A stretch of DNA of 38,733 nucleotides, taken from assembly GCA_027596035.1 (NCBI GenBank), contig JADGJA010000130.1, positions 1 to 38,733 on the forward strand, written 5' to 3'. Below the pieces are notes generated by a model. It did no database searches and was not told the origin of the DNA. It saw nothing but the letters and a program-made list of their open reading frames with translations. Source of the DNA: Thoreauomyces humboldtii. Taxonomy: Eukaryota > Chytridiomycota > Chytridiomycetes > Spizellomycetales > Powellomycetaceae. The position numbers and the translations under genes are program-made. Shown piece by piece: positions 21,350-32,553 of the stretch (the stretch's first letter is position 1; each line of letters starts with the position of its first letter).

Positions 21350-22219
21350 ATGTCCGTCACTCAACCACAGACCCACACCGCCATCATCATGGGCGCAACA
21401 GGTAGGTCAGCGGTTGTGCTGCTCGGAAACTTCTATCGAGGTTTCTCGTCCCTTGTCTAAGCAGATCTTGTCCTTTCCCAGGCGCTTGCGGCAAGGCTCT
21501 CGTCCGTGAGGTCATGACCTCGTCCTCATACTCCAAAGTCACTCTCCTCCTTCGCAAGGAGCTGCCCTACGACGGCGTGAACAAGGAGAAGCTCGTGCAG
21601 AAGATTGTCGACTTTGAGAAGCTCGACGAATCTGTCTTCCAGGGACACGAGTGAGTACGGAGAGAGGGAGAAACAACCCCCCGACACCATGTACGATCTA
21701 CCCCTTCGCGTCTCTCCTTTTTCTCATCGTCTGTTCAATTGCTTCAGCACGATTTTCTGCACGTTCGGAACCACGAAAGCGCAAGCCGGTTCCGCGGAAG
21801 CTTTCCAAAGGATCGACAGAGACTACGTCCTCGCCGCAGCCAAACTCTTCCGTTCCGCCAATCCCAGCACTCCTCTCCACTTCCTCTACGTCTCGTCCGG
21901 AGGAGCGTCCTCTTCCAGCTGGATGCTTTATCCAAAGACCAAGGGTGAGATCGAGGACGGTCTAAAGGCCGTCGGATTCGAAAAGGTCAGCATCTTCCGT
22001 CCCGCGTTCCTTATCACCGAGGAGAAGCGGAACCAATCGAGGCTGGCTGAGGATCTCCTCCATCCGGTCATGAACAGCTGGTTCGGAAGGGCTACTGGTT
22101 TCACTACGCCCGTGGGTGCCGTCGCCAAGGCCATGCGGGAGGTCGCGAACGGGGCCGTGGGAACGGAAAAGTCCAGCCAGACGTACGAGAACAAGGAGAT
22201 CCTGGCTTTGGGAGCGTAG
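21350..22219 (+). CDS. Atypical short-chain reductase, TIP30/HTATIP2-like
   Basis: Three exons (21350-21401, 21482-21650, 21748-22219) encode 230 residues. A Rossmann start IIMGATGACGKALVRE gives the nucleotide-binding GxTGxxG motif; intron 1 interrupts it and splicing restores it. It is followed by TIFCTFGTTKAQAGS and AEAFQRIDRDYV, both typical of the HTATIP2 branch of extended/atypical SDRs. FLYVSSGGA and the catalytic Tyr-x3-Lys (YPKTKGE) come next, then a substrate-region block (RPAFLITEEKRN). Cytosolic, no targeting signal. The family binds NADPH; a physiological substrate in fungi is not established. Length and motifs look complete. Confidence 0.9.
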
Positions 22220-22585
22220 CGTTGAGTGTCGTCGAGTTAGTCAGTCGTAGCAAGCGCGCATTACATATTTAGTCTTAATCAATAAGTCGTTTCGTGGCGA
22301 GAGCTCGCTGAAAAAACGTTATGACGAAACGGTTGCAATGGATCGGTCAGTCAACGTACAACCACCGTGACCATGAGAATTCTATTGCTTTCTCCTTTAT
22401 CGCGTCCTGTACCAAAACAACGTAACACTAATGCCAACAGAATACGCACGCATCTGCCGGCTACCTCGATAGCCGATCGTACCCTCTGCCCACACCGCGG
22501 CCATCTCCGGCCACCTTCTTCGTTCACCTGCGCCCGACTGACAGGTACACGATGCAAGTCCTCACCCGCCCAACAAAAACCTTTC
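22220..22585. other. 3'-3' intergenic containing a diverged repeat
   Basis: Convergent ends of the reductase and leucyl-tRNA synthetase genes. Positions 22420-22565 are a diverged direct-repeat partner of 26508-26655. Confidence 0.55.
22420..22565 (+). repeat. Dispersed repeat, copy 1
   Basis: The 3' portion (tcacctgcgcc.gactgacag followed by gtacacgatgcaagtcc) is nearly identical to 26616-26651. Upstream similarity fades but keeps order for about 100 bp. Confidence 0.65.
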
Positions 22586-25500
22586 TCAAACAAGCCTGTA
22601 GGTAGGATGTCCCGGCACAGCCATGTCCGCCTTCCTCTTGTCGAGTTCGTCAGCATCCTCTCCGACCGTCTCGGCCTTGATAAGCTTCACCTCGCCGACC
22701 TTGAGGATGGCCAGCTCCCGTCTCACAAAGTCCACATTGTTCTCAAGAGTCTCCATCTCGTCGAACCCGAGGGACCGGTCGAAGGCCGACGGACCGTTGT
22801 TGTCCACCGCCTGCTTGATCGAAGCGACGAACGGCATCGCCATCTTGTTCTTCATCAGACCGGCTTGGGCAAGGAGCTGCTTTTCTTGATTGCTGAACGT
22901 CTTGGTCGACTACGGGGGAGTGATGGAAAGTTAGCTAACCGAATCGCAAGATGTTTATGAGTGGGGAGTGAAACCGACTGACCTCGTCGTAAGTCGTCTT
23001 GAGAAGCTGAATCGCCTGGTCCTGCCAGGCTGGATAAGCTGATGCAACGAACAGGTGCAGCTTTGGCGGGCCCGTGGGCGCGGCCGGGGAGGCGGCAGCT
23101 GTGCCCTTTTTCTTCTTGCGGGCAGCCTGATCCTCGGCGGAGCGAATCTTGGAACCAAGGCCGCGGATGTAGGAGGCAGCGCTAAGCAGAGCCTCGTCAT
23201 GGGTAGCAGTAATCTCCGGCCACAGGGCATCCTTGATGGAGGTAGGCTAATGCACAACAAGGTGACGAGTAAGTAAGCTGAACAACCGAAATGATAGCCT
23301 CGTGCTCAGCTTTACCTTCTTCAAGATCTTACTCCAGACGTTCTCGCTCCAGTGAGGAGTCACCGGCGCAAGCATGATGGCTTGCACCTCAATGTACCGG
23401 CGGAGCAAGTCTTCATGCATGCCTTCATACGCCTCGCCTTCGAGGGCAGAGGAGCCGACACCCTGACCGGTGGTAGCCTTGCGGTAGTCCGATCTCGCGG
23501 TCGTGAGCTCGTAAAAGGCATTCTTGAGAGCCTCCCGGTACCACATGGCCTTGTAAGCATTGTCGGTTGCATCTACGAGCTTGTTGAGCTCGGCTTCGAA
23601 GACGCGATCGTTCCAGGAAAACCGTCCCTTGCGGAGCTTTCCGGCATCGATGGCGGCCATGGTTTCCTCGATCCATTCGCGTTCCGTGAAGAGCTTCAGG
23701 ATGGCATCATCCGCGGTCTTCTCCAGGAAGTTTGCGTCCTCGACTCCGTCTCCGGCATCGGCAAGTGCGAAACGTGTGGCATCGGCACCGAACCTCTCGA
23801 GGGCATCGCGAATGGTGAGGAAGTTTCCATCGGACTTGGACATCTTGGTGCCGTTCAACAGCAGATGCCCGTTGACACGAACTCCCTGAGGCCAGTGTTT
23901 CTTGGGAAATATCGCGGTGTGGTTATACATGAAGAACGTCAGGTGGTTGCTGATGAGGTCCTTGCCGGAAACACGAAGGTCGAGCGGATAGAAGTATTCA
24001 AACTCGCGACGCATCTCCTCGAGAGTCGCAACCGGAATCTTCGTGTCAGCAGGAACGTCTCCTCGCAGAAGGATGTACTCCCACACTGCGTCGTTCATTT
24101 GCTCCGGCTTGATGTTGGCGGGTCCAGGTTTGGAACCATCCAGGTTTCCACCGTGCAGGAGATGAGCGACAGTGTAGTATGCCATATAGATGGTGGAGTC
24201 GCTGAGGGACTCGATCAGATACTTGGGATCCCACGGCAAGCGGCTTCCAAGGCCGAAGCTACGAGAACACGCCCACTGCTTGAGCCAGTCGAGAGATTTT
24301 CCAAACTGGTTGCGGGTTTCGGGGCTGAATGTCTCCATATCTGCAAGACACTGCTCGGCAAGTTGCTTCCATCCCTCCTGTCCGTAATCCATGTACCACT
24401 GGGGTGCAAGGGTGACGACACATTCGTCGCCACTTCGGCTGACAACAAGGCCCTCGGGCTCGCTGTAGGGGAAGGCGTCTCCGGACTCAATGAGCTCCCC
24501 GCGGATAATGGGCTTGACTTCCTGAACCGTTTTACCGGCGTGAGGACCGACGATCAGGGTCCCGTTGTAGAATCCTTCCTTGTAAGTTTCGGCCTTGGCT
24601 TCAGTGAGTTGCAGTTTATCCTTTTGACTATTGATCTTGTACTTCTTCACTGCAAACTCTGCCGCACGGTCGCCCAGATTTGGTGTACTGATGATGGCGG
24701 GGGAGGCGTCGAAAAAGGAATCGACCCATTTAGACTGAACGTGGTAGTAGGCGGCCTTCTTCTTCAAATCTTGCAGGGTGATGTAATCGTCAGGGGAGTC
24801 TGATGGAACGGACGTAACGACGCCGGTACCCTTTGTGACAAGAACGCCTTCCATAGGAAGGGTGTAAACCTTCTCGAAAGGAGACAAGGGTGCGTTCAGA
24901 GGGACTCCTACAAGCTCCAGTCCTTTGACTTCGCCGAGCTGATGGATCTTGCCAGGCTCTTCGAAGAGCTTCTGGAAAGCCATGTTCTTAGCGGCACGTT
25001 CGGTGCACACCCAGGCTTCCTTGTCGTTCACGGCGTAGATGCCGTACTTGATGTCGACACCGACGAAGCAGTTCGTCTGTCCGTACATGGTTTCGGGTCG
25101 GAGGGTGGCAGCAACGAGGTAAAGCTTACGCCCGGCAAGAGCCTCCGTGAATGCTGGTGCTGTGAGAGCTTTGCCGACTGGAACGCCCTTGACGAGGTCG
25201 CGTTCGGCTTCGGGGACGGCGATCAAGTCCTCCAGGAGAACACGAAGCTTGATACCCGTGTATTCCTGTACTCCGACGCCCTCTCCCTTGGACCGATCAT
25301 GATCCATGCAAGGTTGGCCGTCGAGGGGTGAGTAGATAGTAAATCGCTCCCCGAACTTGACCTTCGGGGACTCGTGGGCGCGGAGCTTGTTGAACTGCCA
25401 TCGAACAAATGAATCGAAGTAGGGGTTCAGGTCCGTGGTGAAGAAGGATCGACGCCAGTCGATAGACAAGCCGAGGTTGGTGAGGTCCTCCTTCGCGCCC

Positions 25501-26194
25501 GGTGGGAAGTAGTAGAGCCAGTGGGTGGACTCGGTGAAGTCCTTGATCTCAGCGTTGGGGATACCCATAGCACGCATAATCTGAAACTGATACTTGAGGC
25601 CAGTGGATTTGGCCGCAGCTTTTCCATGCTTCTTGACAATCTTCGTGGGGTCGGATGCTACCTCCTTTTCCGAAGGGGCCGCCGCCGCCCTCTCCTTCTC
25701 TTCCTCCTCCTCTTCATTGTAGTTCTCAAAGTCTGGGCCGAACATAGCGATCTCGTTCTTGAGCTTATCAGCGCAAGCCTTGATAGGCATGCCCGTCACG
25801 TGGAACCCGAAGGGGAAGAGTACCCGCTTGCCCTTCAAGCGTTCGTAACCGGAGGCAAATTCGAGTTTGGAGATCGAGAATGAATGACCGACGTGCAGAA
25901 GACCGTTCATGTAAGGGAAGGGGAAGGTTCCCATGAACTTTGGCGGAGAGGGTTCCCCGGGCTTGGGAGCGCTGACTTCGAATGGTTTGCTGATCGCCCA
26001 CTGCTCCTGCGCCCACTTCTCTGAAGCTCTCAGAGCCTCAAGCTTGGCTGTGCTCTGAAATACGCTGGCATGGTCAGATGCATGTCACAGCGAGCACTCC
26101 AAGAAGTAGTCCACAGACATACCAGGCGGGCTTCGACGACATTTGCCTGGGTGCCGCCGGTTGCGACTGTAACGGAGGCGACGGGTGCTGTCAT
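22586..26194 (-). CDS. LARS1: Leucyl-tRNA synthetase, cytosolic
   Basis: Four exons (26194-26123, 26054-23316, 23246-22983, 22909-22586) encode 1132 residues, the normal size of eukaryotic/archaeal-type cytosolic LeuRS. The HIGH-type motif (PYMNGLLHVGHSF) lies near residue 70. The CP1 editing domain shows TLRPETMYGQTNC and GTGVVTSVPSDSPDDY. KMSKS is intact (NGTKMSKSDGNF). The C-terminal exons carry the anticodon-binding and C-terminal extension (KLHLFVASAYPAW, MAMPFVASIK). It charges tRNA-Leu with leucine using ATP and edits mischarged products. The frame is open for 35 codons upstream of the chosen ATG, but only a TTG lies there, so 26194 is the best start. No mitochondrial presequence is needed for this class. 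Confidence 0.95.
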
Positions 26195-26507
26195 CGCTGG
26201 TTGCTTGTAGCAGCGAGGCGAAGGAACGATAAGAGTCCGTAAACGCGGAAGGCTCCGGCCCGGCCTCAGAAGTATCGTGGTGAGAGTGGCCAGCGTCAAC
26301 GACGGTTACGAGGCAGGAATGCTTGAGGAGGCTGCTATTAGGCAGTGCGCGGGTCGGTGATTCCCTTCTTTTTGTTTTTGGCGAAGGGCCAGGCAGACGT
26401 GTGTGACTCATCCCAGATGGCGGCATCAGCCATCCGTCAGATATCATGTTCGATTCAACAATACTATTTACTCTACAGTCAGTCCATCCTTCACCAAATC
26501 CAGATTC

Positions 26508-26655
26508 ATGAAGCGCAACACCAACACCAATGCTAGCACAATACGCGTGGATCTACGTCAACAGCCAATCGTACTGTCTGCCAGCAGCGCGGCCATTCCG
26601 AATCAACTTCTCGTTCACCTGCGCCTGACTGACAGGTACACGATGCAAGTCCCAC
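26508..26655 (+). repeat. Dispersed repeat, copy 2
   Basis: Direct-repeat partner of 22420-22565. It overlaps the 3' end of the minus-strand frame that stops at 26553, so the C-terminal codons of that gene derive from, or are shared with, the repeat. Confidence 0.65.
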
Positions 26656-27991
26656 CCACCACTCTGCAACCGCTCCTGCACCCTCTCCGCAACATCCAAG
26701 CGTCCTCTTCTCCTCCCACGTTGTTCCCCACCCTCCATATCCAACTCATATGCCAATCTATCTGCCAATCCCTGCACCAACCCAGTCAAGTAACCCACAT
26801 CCTGCCGCCCGACCCTATCCAAACTCATCCCCAAGAGCCGGCTGGCAACGACCTGAAACCTCTCGCAAGCGACATCCACCCCCTCCAAGTGACCGTAGAA
26901 CACGAATCCCTTGCTCCCCCATCTGTCGACGCAGGATCCGACGTCGACACCTTTTGCGACGGAGGCGGCCAAGTCGTAGATCCAGAGACCGGGCGGATAT
27001 CTGGCAACAGGGATGCGTCCGGATGCGTGGTAAAGATGAACCTGTCTCGCGTTCCCGATCGATGTTGGTGCGGGAACCTGATGCGAAGGTAGGTCTCGAA
27101 GCGTCCTGGTCATCAGACGTGCAGCTGCGCGGAGGGCTTGGGTCGATTCGTGTCTTCGGACGTAGGTGTAGATGAGCGGACGACCTTGTTCCTGCATTGA
27201 AAGGCGGAGGACTTCGCCGCTCCCGCGATCGTAGTTCGGGTACAGCAACATGGGGCAAAGGAGAAGAGTCCCGAGTCGTTGGCGCAGGGAATCTAACCAG
27301 AACCGGGCCTGCCGGGACGTCAGATACGATAGCGGTGCGGGTTGCGGGAGTCGGACTATGAGGAGCTCTGTCGCGCGGGACATATCCCGAAGCCAACGCT
27401 GGAAGCGTCGACATTCGATACAGCCGGCGTGCTCGTAGCTCTTCACCGGATGGATGGAGTGTTGTCCCATCGAGGGCCCTGCGTCGTTTAGGTTCCGGCT
27501 CTTCAGCGCTGGGGCGTTCCTCTGTCGTGCGGAGCCTCGCAGAAGCCTGCCCAAAGAGTGAGCAGCGCAACCACCAGACCTCAACTCCGCCGCCCCACTT
27601 ACTTCTTTCGTCCATGCTTCGCGCAGATAGTCTCCGATCGAGATTGGAGCACCGTCAAGTATGGTCAGCGTATGGGTGGCATATTCCTCGCGAAGGAACG
27701 ACGGGCTCGTTGAAGTGATGGTACTTCTTTCAACAGTATGGTTCATTTCGAGGCACAGATTGCATAGAGCGTGACCATTTGTTTGGGTACCGTCGATGCA
27801 GACGACGGTAACGGGCCGGACGAGGCAGGTCTGCAAGCATCGAGAGGTTCCGTGTCATGCCCGGTCCGACTGCCTCTGTGGTTATCGAGATGATGCTCCA
27901 GACAGGAGAGTCATCCGTTGCACGTCCGACAGGTGTAGATGGCCGGACGAGTACAGTTGTAATAGCAGGAGAGGCTCGACCAAGCCGACAT
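26553..27991 (-). CDS. Hypothetical protein with Cys/His clusters, 5' part disrupted or mis-modelled
   Basis: A continuous minus-strand frame runs from 27746 (first ATG) or upstream to a stop at 26553, about 398 residues. It is rich in Leu/Arg and contains segments such as IGDYLREAWTKE, HAGCIECRRFQRWLRD and RLLGMSLDRVGRQDVGYL. A GTAAGT donor at about 27602, with AG acceptors near 27541 and 27520, makes one intron possible. Upstream, an ATG at 27991 opens MSAWSSLSCYYNCTRPAIY followed by TCRTCNG, then a TGA. Beyond the TGA the same frame gives CLEHHLDNH, and another frame gives PVTVVCIDGTQTNGHALC followed by NLCLEMNH. This resembles two zinc-binding B-box-like clusters split by a stop and a frame change. 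The N-terminal model is therefore unsure, and the function is unknown. Confidence 0.45.
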
Positions 27992-28180
27992 GATGTCCTT
28001 GTCTTGGCCTTGAACGGAGTTCGTCGTTGGACATTTCCAGGGAGGAAGGCACCAGGCGAGGGGCGTTGTTGGACAACCTTCAAGCGTCCGAAGACACTGG
28101 ACACCTCTGGACATGCGTGGTCTCCCTCACACATGTCTTGCGTTCCGTCGTTAGCAACGTCAAACCGCACAAACACGACC

Positions 28181-28789
28181 ATGTCAACAGCAGCCGGACC
28201 AGAAGCCGTCCCATCCCACACGCCCGCCACGGTCGCCTCTCCATCCGACCTCACCGCACCCTCCACGCCCACGCGCTCCGGTTCAACCACAGCACCAACG
28301 ACCTTCGGTCTGGAAGCTCTGCTTGCTTCCTCGGTTCCCACAAACTTCTACGCACGGACGCTCCAGGGACTCGATCAAGCACCTGTAACCCCGCCCACCA
28401 CCGCCACGCACGCCGCCCCCGTAGTCTCTCCAAAGCGTCGAACCGCCGAATCGTCTCCGAGTAAGAAGACCTTGGACGTGGACACCGCGAACGAGGGTAA
28501 GGTTTTTTCGTTTACCAACCACACGTGGGATCGATCCAATTTACTGACCATGAGTAAACAAACAGATACGGACGAACGCACGCTCGCCGATTTCTCCCTC
28601 GTCTGGGAGCGACTGCGTGCCGACGAGTGGAGGTACGAAAATCCAAGGACTAGGGAGGAACTCAGGATCTCTCTCAGGAAAGGGGCAGCAACGTCAAGAC
28701 AGGATCCTTCGATCGCGGGTGCTGGTTCCATCGCGGACGACATTCGACGATGGGTCATGGAGAATCCAGAACCTGTTTGTGATTTCTGA
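28181..28789 (+). CDS. Hypothetical Pro/Thr-rich protein
   Basis: Two exons (28181-28496, 28566-28789) with a 69-nt intron that has a good donor (GTAAGG) and a tactgac branch-like site; the product is 179 residues. The intron length is a multiple of three and lacks stops, so an unspliced longer form is also open. The N-terminal half is Ser/Pro/Thr-rich (substrate-like for phosphorylation: TPTRSGS, VSPKRRT, SSPSKK). The C-terminal half is a predicted helical segment (TLADFSLVWERLRADEWRY, ENPRTREELRISLRKG). No family recognised. It is transcribed divergently from the Cys/His-cluster gene. Confidence 0.6.
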   Translation: MSTAAGPEAVPSHTPATVASPSDLTAPSTPTRSGSTTAPTTFGLEALLASSVPTNFYARTLQGLDQAPVTPPTTATHAAPVVSPKRRTAESSPSKKTLDVDTANEGKVFSFTNHTWDRSNLLTMSKQTDTDERTLADFSLVWERLRADEWRYENPRTREELRISLRKGAATSRQDPSIAGAGSIADDIRRWVMENPEPVCDF

Positions 28790-30067
28790 AGGAAAAGGAT
28801 CCGGGGGAATGTGGGCATGATGGATGCGCAGGAGCCTGTACCCTCGGGACACCCATCGCTTCAGCGTGAAAGATGGGAAGAGAGCTCTCGGAACAGCAGC
28901 CGTTGGAAAACAAAGATTCATCAGAAGATCACGGGATTATGATTGAGAAAAAGTCTTCAAAAAAAGAACAGATAGCCAAAAGGGGGTGTGGGTATTTTTA
29001 GGGTATGTACAAAAGGGCTCGGATGACAAAGAATGGCCGTCTTCAAGGGATGCTCATGAAGGAGAGGGAAGGAGCCCACTTTTTGTCCCCTCGGGCCTTG
29101 TCGACGTTCTGAGTCGTTGGTCGTCGTCCGCCCACGAGCGTGGTCTCCGTGGATGATGAAGTGGAGGAAGACGAGGAGGAGTACGTGGTCTTGCTCTTTC
29201 GGAAGATGGAGCGTTGGGCTTGTGGAGACTCAAGAGAGAAAGTGGAGGTGGTTGGGGAGGCTGATCGAGAGGACGAGGGGGATGCGGTGGTAGGCAAGGT
29301 TGCTGGGGCTGCTGCCGAAGACGAGCGTGCGAAGGAGAAGTGCATGGTGCTTTGAGCGCTTGTGGTTTTCCGATAGGAAGCGAAGCTGTAAGAGTTGCTG
29401 CGGAAGGTGTGTTGTGTGTGTGTGGTGAAGGACGGGAGGGTCTGCCCATATGCACGGGCTTTAAGTAGTCCTCCATTTCACGTAGGACGGTCTGTTCGGA
29501 AGCGGGGGGCTATGGAAGCGTGGACCAGTGATTTTTTTGCTCGTGGCATGCAGTCGTGTACGGTATGCCGGTTGCCGACCCACCACACATCATCCATTAG
29601 AAAGCCCGCACGAAAAAAGATGGGATACACTTTTTTTGCCAGGCGGAGGGCGGACGCGGGACATGGGAAACGTGGGGGAATCCGGCGGAGATGGAAAATG
29701 GAATTCGGAATTTGGCGTGCTCGTGTCACTCTGTGTCACTCACCTCCCTCCCCACGATGATAAATTTGTTTTGTTCTTTCCTGGACCTTGGGTTCGAGTG
29801 AGTCCAGTGACTAAAAAAGTCATCGGATCGTCGGAGTAATCGGACCGTCAGAAAGGGTTATTTCGTTTTCCCTCGGCAGAAGCCACAAAGGTGCTGTCAT
29901 TTTCCCCGACTGTCATTTTCCCCGACGCTTCTGTCCGACGCTTCAGACGTTGTTCGCGTTGCTATCCGCGTTCGCTCTTGAGCCCTGGCATGAGAGTAAA
30001 AAGGTCGTCGGCGAATGTGTCCTGAGAACTTCTCCTGCCCTGCGAGGGTCTTCCAACCAAGTAGCAG
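28790..30067. other. Gene-poor stretch with one possible small gene
   Basis: Apart from the Ser-rich minus-strand frame at 29043-29345, no coding sequence is convincing. A 16-bp unit (tgtcattttccccgac) is repeated exactly in tandem at 29895-29926. Confidence 0.45.
29043..29345 (-). CDS. Possible small Ser-rich protein
   Basis: An ATG at 29345 opens 100 residues: MHFSFARSSSAAAPATLP, a Ser/Thr-rich middle, a basic patch (SIFRKSKTTY) and a poly-Ser run, ending LSFMSIP. Composition is low complexity and an overlapping minus-strand frame of 140 residues (29476-29054) is also open, so the reading frame is uncertain. Confidence 0.25.
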   Translation of the reverse strand: MHFSFARSSSAAAPATLPTTASPSSSRSASPTTSTFSLESPQAQRSIFRKSKTTYSSSSSSTSSSTETTLVGGRRPTTQNVDKARGDKKWAPSLSFMSIP

Positions 30068-30564
30068 ATGGCCCTCGTCGTCGAGTGCGGTAGGAGTACG
30101 GTCAGGCTTTCGAAATATTTTTGGCAGTTCCTGAATCCGGATGCGATATTACAAGATACGTTTACAGACAGAACAGAACAGACAGACGCTGCTCAAACAG
30201 GGAAATCGCATCCACTCGCCAAGCGATCCTCGTCGATCCTCGTCTACCACCGACCGGACACCGAAACCACACACATTCGTTTCGGCGCCATCACTGATAT
30301 CGCCAAGACGGCTCCCTACGACACACAACCACGTAAGTTCTTTTCTTGGGTTTTGTAGCAGTCTTGATCCACCCCAATCTAAACCGACCTCTTTCTTTGG
30401 CAGTCCTCGGCCTCATCACCGGGAGCGCGGTTACAACCCCAGAACGTTTCCCTGCCACATACACCAACGTCAGTCTCCCGGGTGTTGCCTCGCTGTTCAC
30501 TGTATCTTGATCTAATTTCTTTGTCTTCCTTGTACAGTCCTCAGAAATCGGCGTCGTCTGTTAG
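30068..30564 (+). CDS. Small spliced hypothetical protein
   Basis: Three exons (30068-30332, 30404-30468, 30538-30564) with introns of 71 and 69 nt, good GTAAGT/CAG and GTCAGT/CAG signals and consistent phases; product 118 residues. The sequence begins MALVVECGRSTV and contains RFGAITDIAKTAPYDTQP and LLGLITGSAVTTPERFP. Without the second intron the frame ends after SLFTVS, giving a product of similar size. No signal peptide. Family not recognised. Confidence 0.5.
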
Positions 30565-31907
30565 CGAGAGCGCGGTCCAAGTCATCATCACGTGCTCCTC
30601 TTTTCCTCCTCGTCGTCGGACGAGGAGGTTTTTGTCGAGTGTCCACCGCCCTCTCCCGCCGCTTTTCGAGTACATGTTCAACCCAAAACATCTATCCCGC
30701 TGTTCATACAGCTTGCTATCCACCCTCTTTTAGTGTGTTGCTATTGAGACGTGTTGCTATTGAGACTGCTGCTCCTAGGCACATTCAACTCGGGGGTATC
30801 GAAAGCGCTAGCTGGCCGCTGCCGGCTGGAATCTCTGCTGGATCTGCGGAGAAAGGGAAAATGGTCGTGTCCGACACGAAGATGTTTGGTACACAGGCGG
30901 ACGGAAACGGGGTCCATGACTTCCCGTCGACCTTAGTTTACAAGCAGACGTAGGTCACGGATCGTACTGTTACTTTTCCGAGCAGTTTTCGACGTTCAAG
31001 GACTTGACCCGCCCAGTCAGATCTCGTCCATGTAGAAGGTGGTCGGTAGCAAGCGTAGGGAGCTTGGGGATGCTTTGCCGTATCTCCCCAGGAGCTGATA
31101 ACTCCGCAACTCTAACAATGATATCGAGAGGTTTTATCAATTTGCGATCAAGGATGCTCTGTCAGGACCTTCGTCCTTGTTCTTTGCCGAAGTTTCTTTG
31201 CTCCACACGACGAGCGTGCATAACCCGTTGAGCGGCAGATGAATTCGCAAGGCAACACCATCCGGAGGGTTATATAATGGCAGTTGTGGGTGAGAAGTAT
31301 TACGTGACCGATGAGCGACCGAGCGGGGACGGAACAAGGCACTGACCATTACTGTGCGCCACAGGACTGGTTGGAAGTCCCTCGTCCCAAGCCGCTTCTG
31401 CCGCCAAAACCTTTGCGAGCGAGACGTCAACTTGTCTGTCGATTCCCACCTACTTTTCGACTGCTCATCATCTCGAAACGAAACGGCCATCCCCCCTCCT
31501 TTTTGGTCCTTTTTTCATATGTTTCAAGGAGATGACCGTCGAGAATTTCATTTCCAAGATGATATGGGATATGGAAGGCGCGAGATTAAAACGCGGTAAC
31601 GTGCGGGTCAATGGGAACTTTGGGAGGCTCACATCACCTTTTCATTTCCCACAGCCAAGCCCAAGCCTCTCTCTCTGCGCAGCGATATGGGAGGGTCAGG
31701 GACGCGTGCGTGCGTGCCAGCAAACAACCTTCTACCTCGACCGAACCATAATCGCCTCCCCTCGCTCCCTCGTTCTCTCTCCTTCCGCACGATTCAAGTT
31801 TGACCTCGTCTCCTCGTCTTCCACCTCCTTCTTGCCACACTTTCGAACTGGTCGCTCTCTCCCACGCTCCTTCCGCAGCAACGCACCCGCATACACACAC
31901 TATACCG
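30565..31907. other. Long intergenic stretch, no gene seen
   Basis: About 1.3 kb without a convincing frame. A 16-bp unit (gtgttgctattgagac) is exactly duplicated in tandem at 30735-30766. The stretch before 31907 is C/T-rich and likely the promoter and 5' UTR of the next gene. Confidence 0.45.
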
Positions 31908-32372
31908 ATGGGTCAGGAGAAGTGGATATCATCAGCTGGCGTCTGGGCACGCTACATGCTCCTCTGTGCATCTATAGGTATGCGGCAAACTCCAGCTTGT
32001 CTGCTTGGTCAGAACCCATCACGCTAACTCTTTCCTTAAAAATCAGTTGCATTCAACGGTGGGATCTTTGCCTTCTTCTACCCGTACGCCACATTCGACG
32101 TCCTGGTCCCTTCCATCATCCCTATGGTCTTCATCGCCCCGATCAACGTTCCAGGGATCGTAGCAGTGACATGCACGTTCCTGCTTCCGATCATGGAGTT
32201 CCACTCCAACGTCCCACACTACGTCAAGGCCGTGCTCCTGGCCTTGGTGACTCCCGTGCTGCTGATGCAGCTAACCCTGGTGCCAGCCGCCACCTTCATG
32301 GCGTTGTCGGCGGTGGGGCAGGTCGTCGCGGCGTTTCAGACCGAACCACCAAAGAGTCTCACCCCGCGATAG
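31908..32372 (+). CDS. Small four-helix fungal membrane protein
   Basis: Two exons (31908-31977, 32047-32372) joined in phase give 131 residues. Four hydrophobic segments follow one another: ARYMLLCASIVAFNGGIFAF, VPGIVAVTCTFLLPIM, AVLLALVTPVLLMQLTLV and ATFMALSAVGQVVAAF. Short loops separate them, and a soluble tail (TEPPKSLTPR) ends the protein. The start MGQEKW and the layout resemble small uncharacterised fungal tetraspan proteins. No signal peptide cleavage site is evident. Location is probably an internal or plasma membrane; function unknown. Confidence 0.75.
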
Positions 32373-32553
32373 CTGAAAGTGAACGTCGAGACCTTGCTGT
32401 ACATATTCCCCACCCCCAAACACTCATTGCACTGCCCATGTCTTTTGTCAACCTTGTACATCCTTCTGTATCCCCTTCAAGCATGCCCCTTTTCGTAGAT
32501 AGAACATGGAAAATCAAATCATCGATCGTTTTTTGCATTCCAAAAACTATTTC

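Noticed and set aside
23352..24803. 483-residue open frame on the plus strand
   Set aside because: It lies wholly antisense to the leucyl-tRNA synthetase main exon, whose motifs and length are decisive; GC-rich codon use keeps the opposite strand open.
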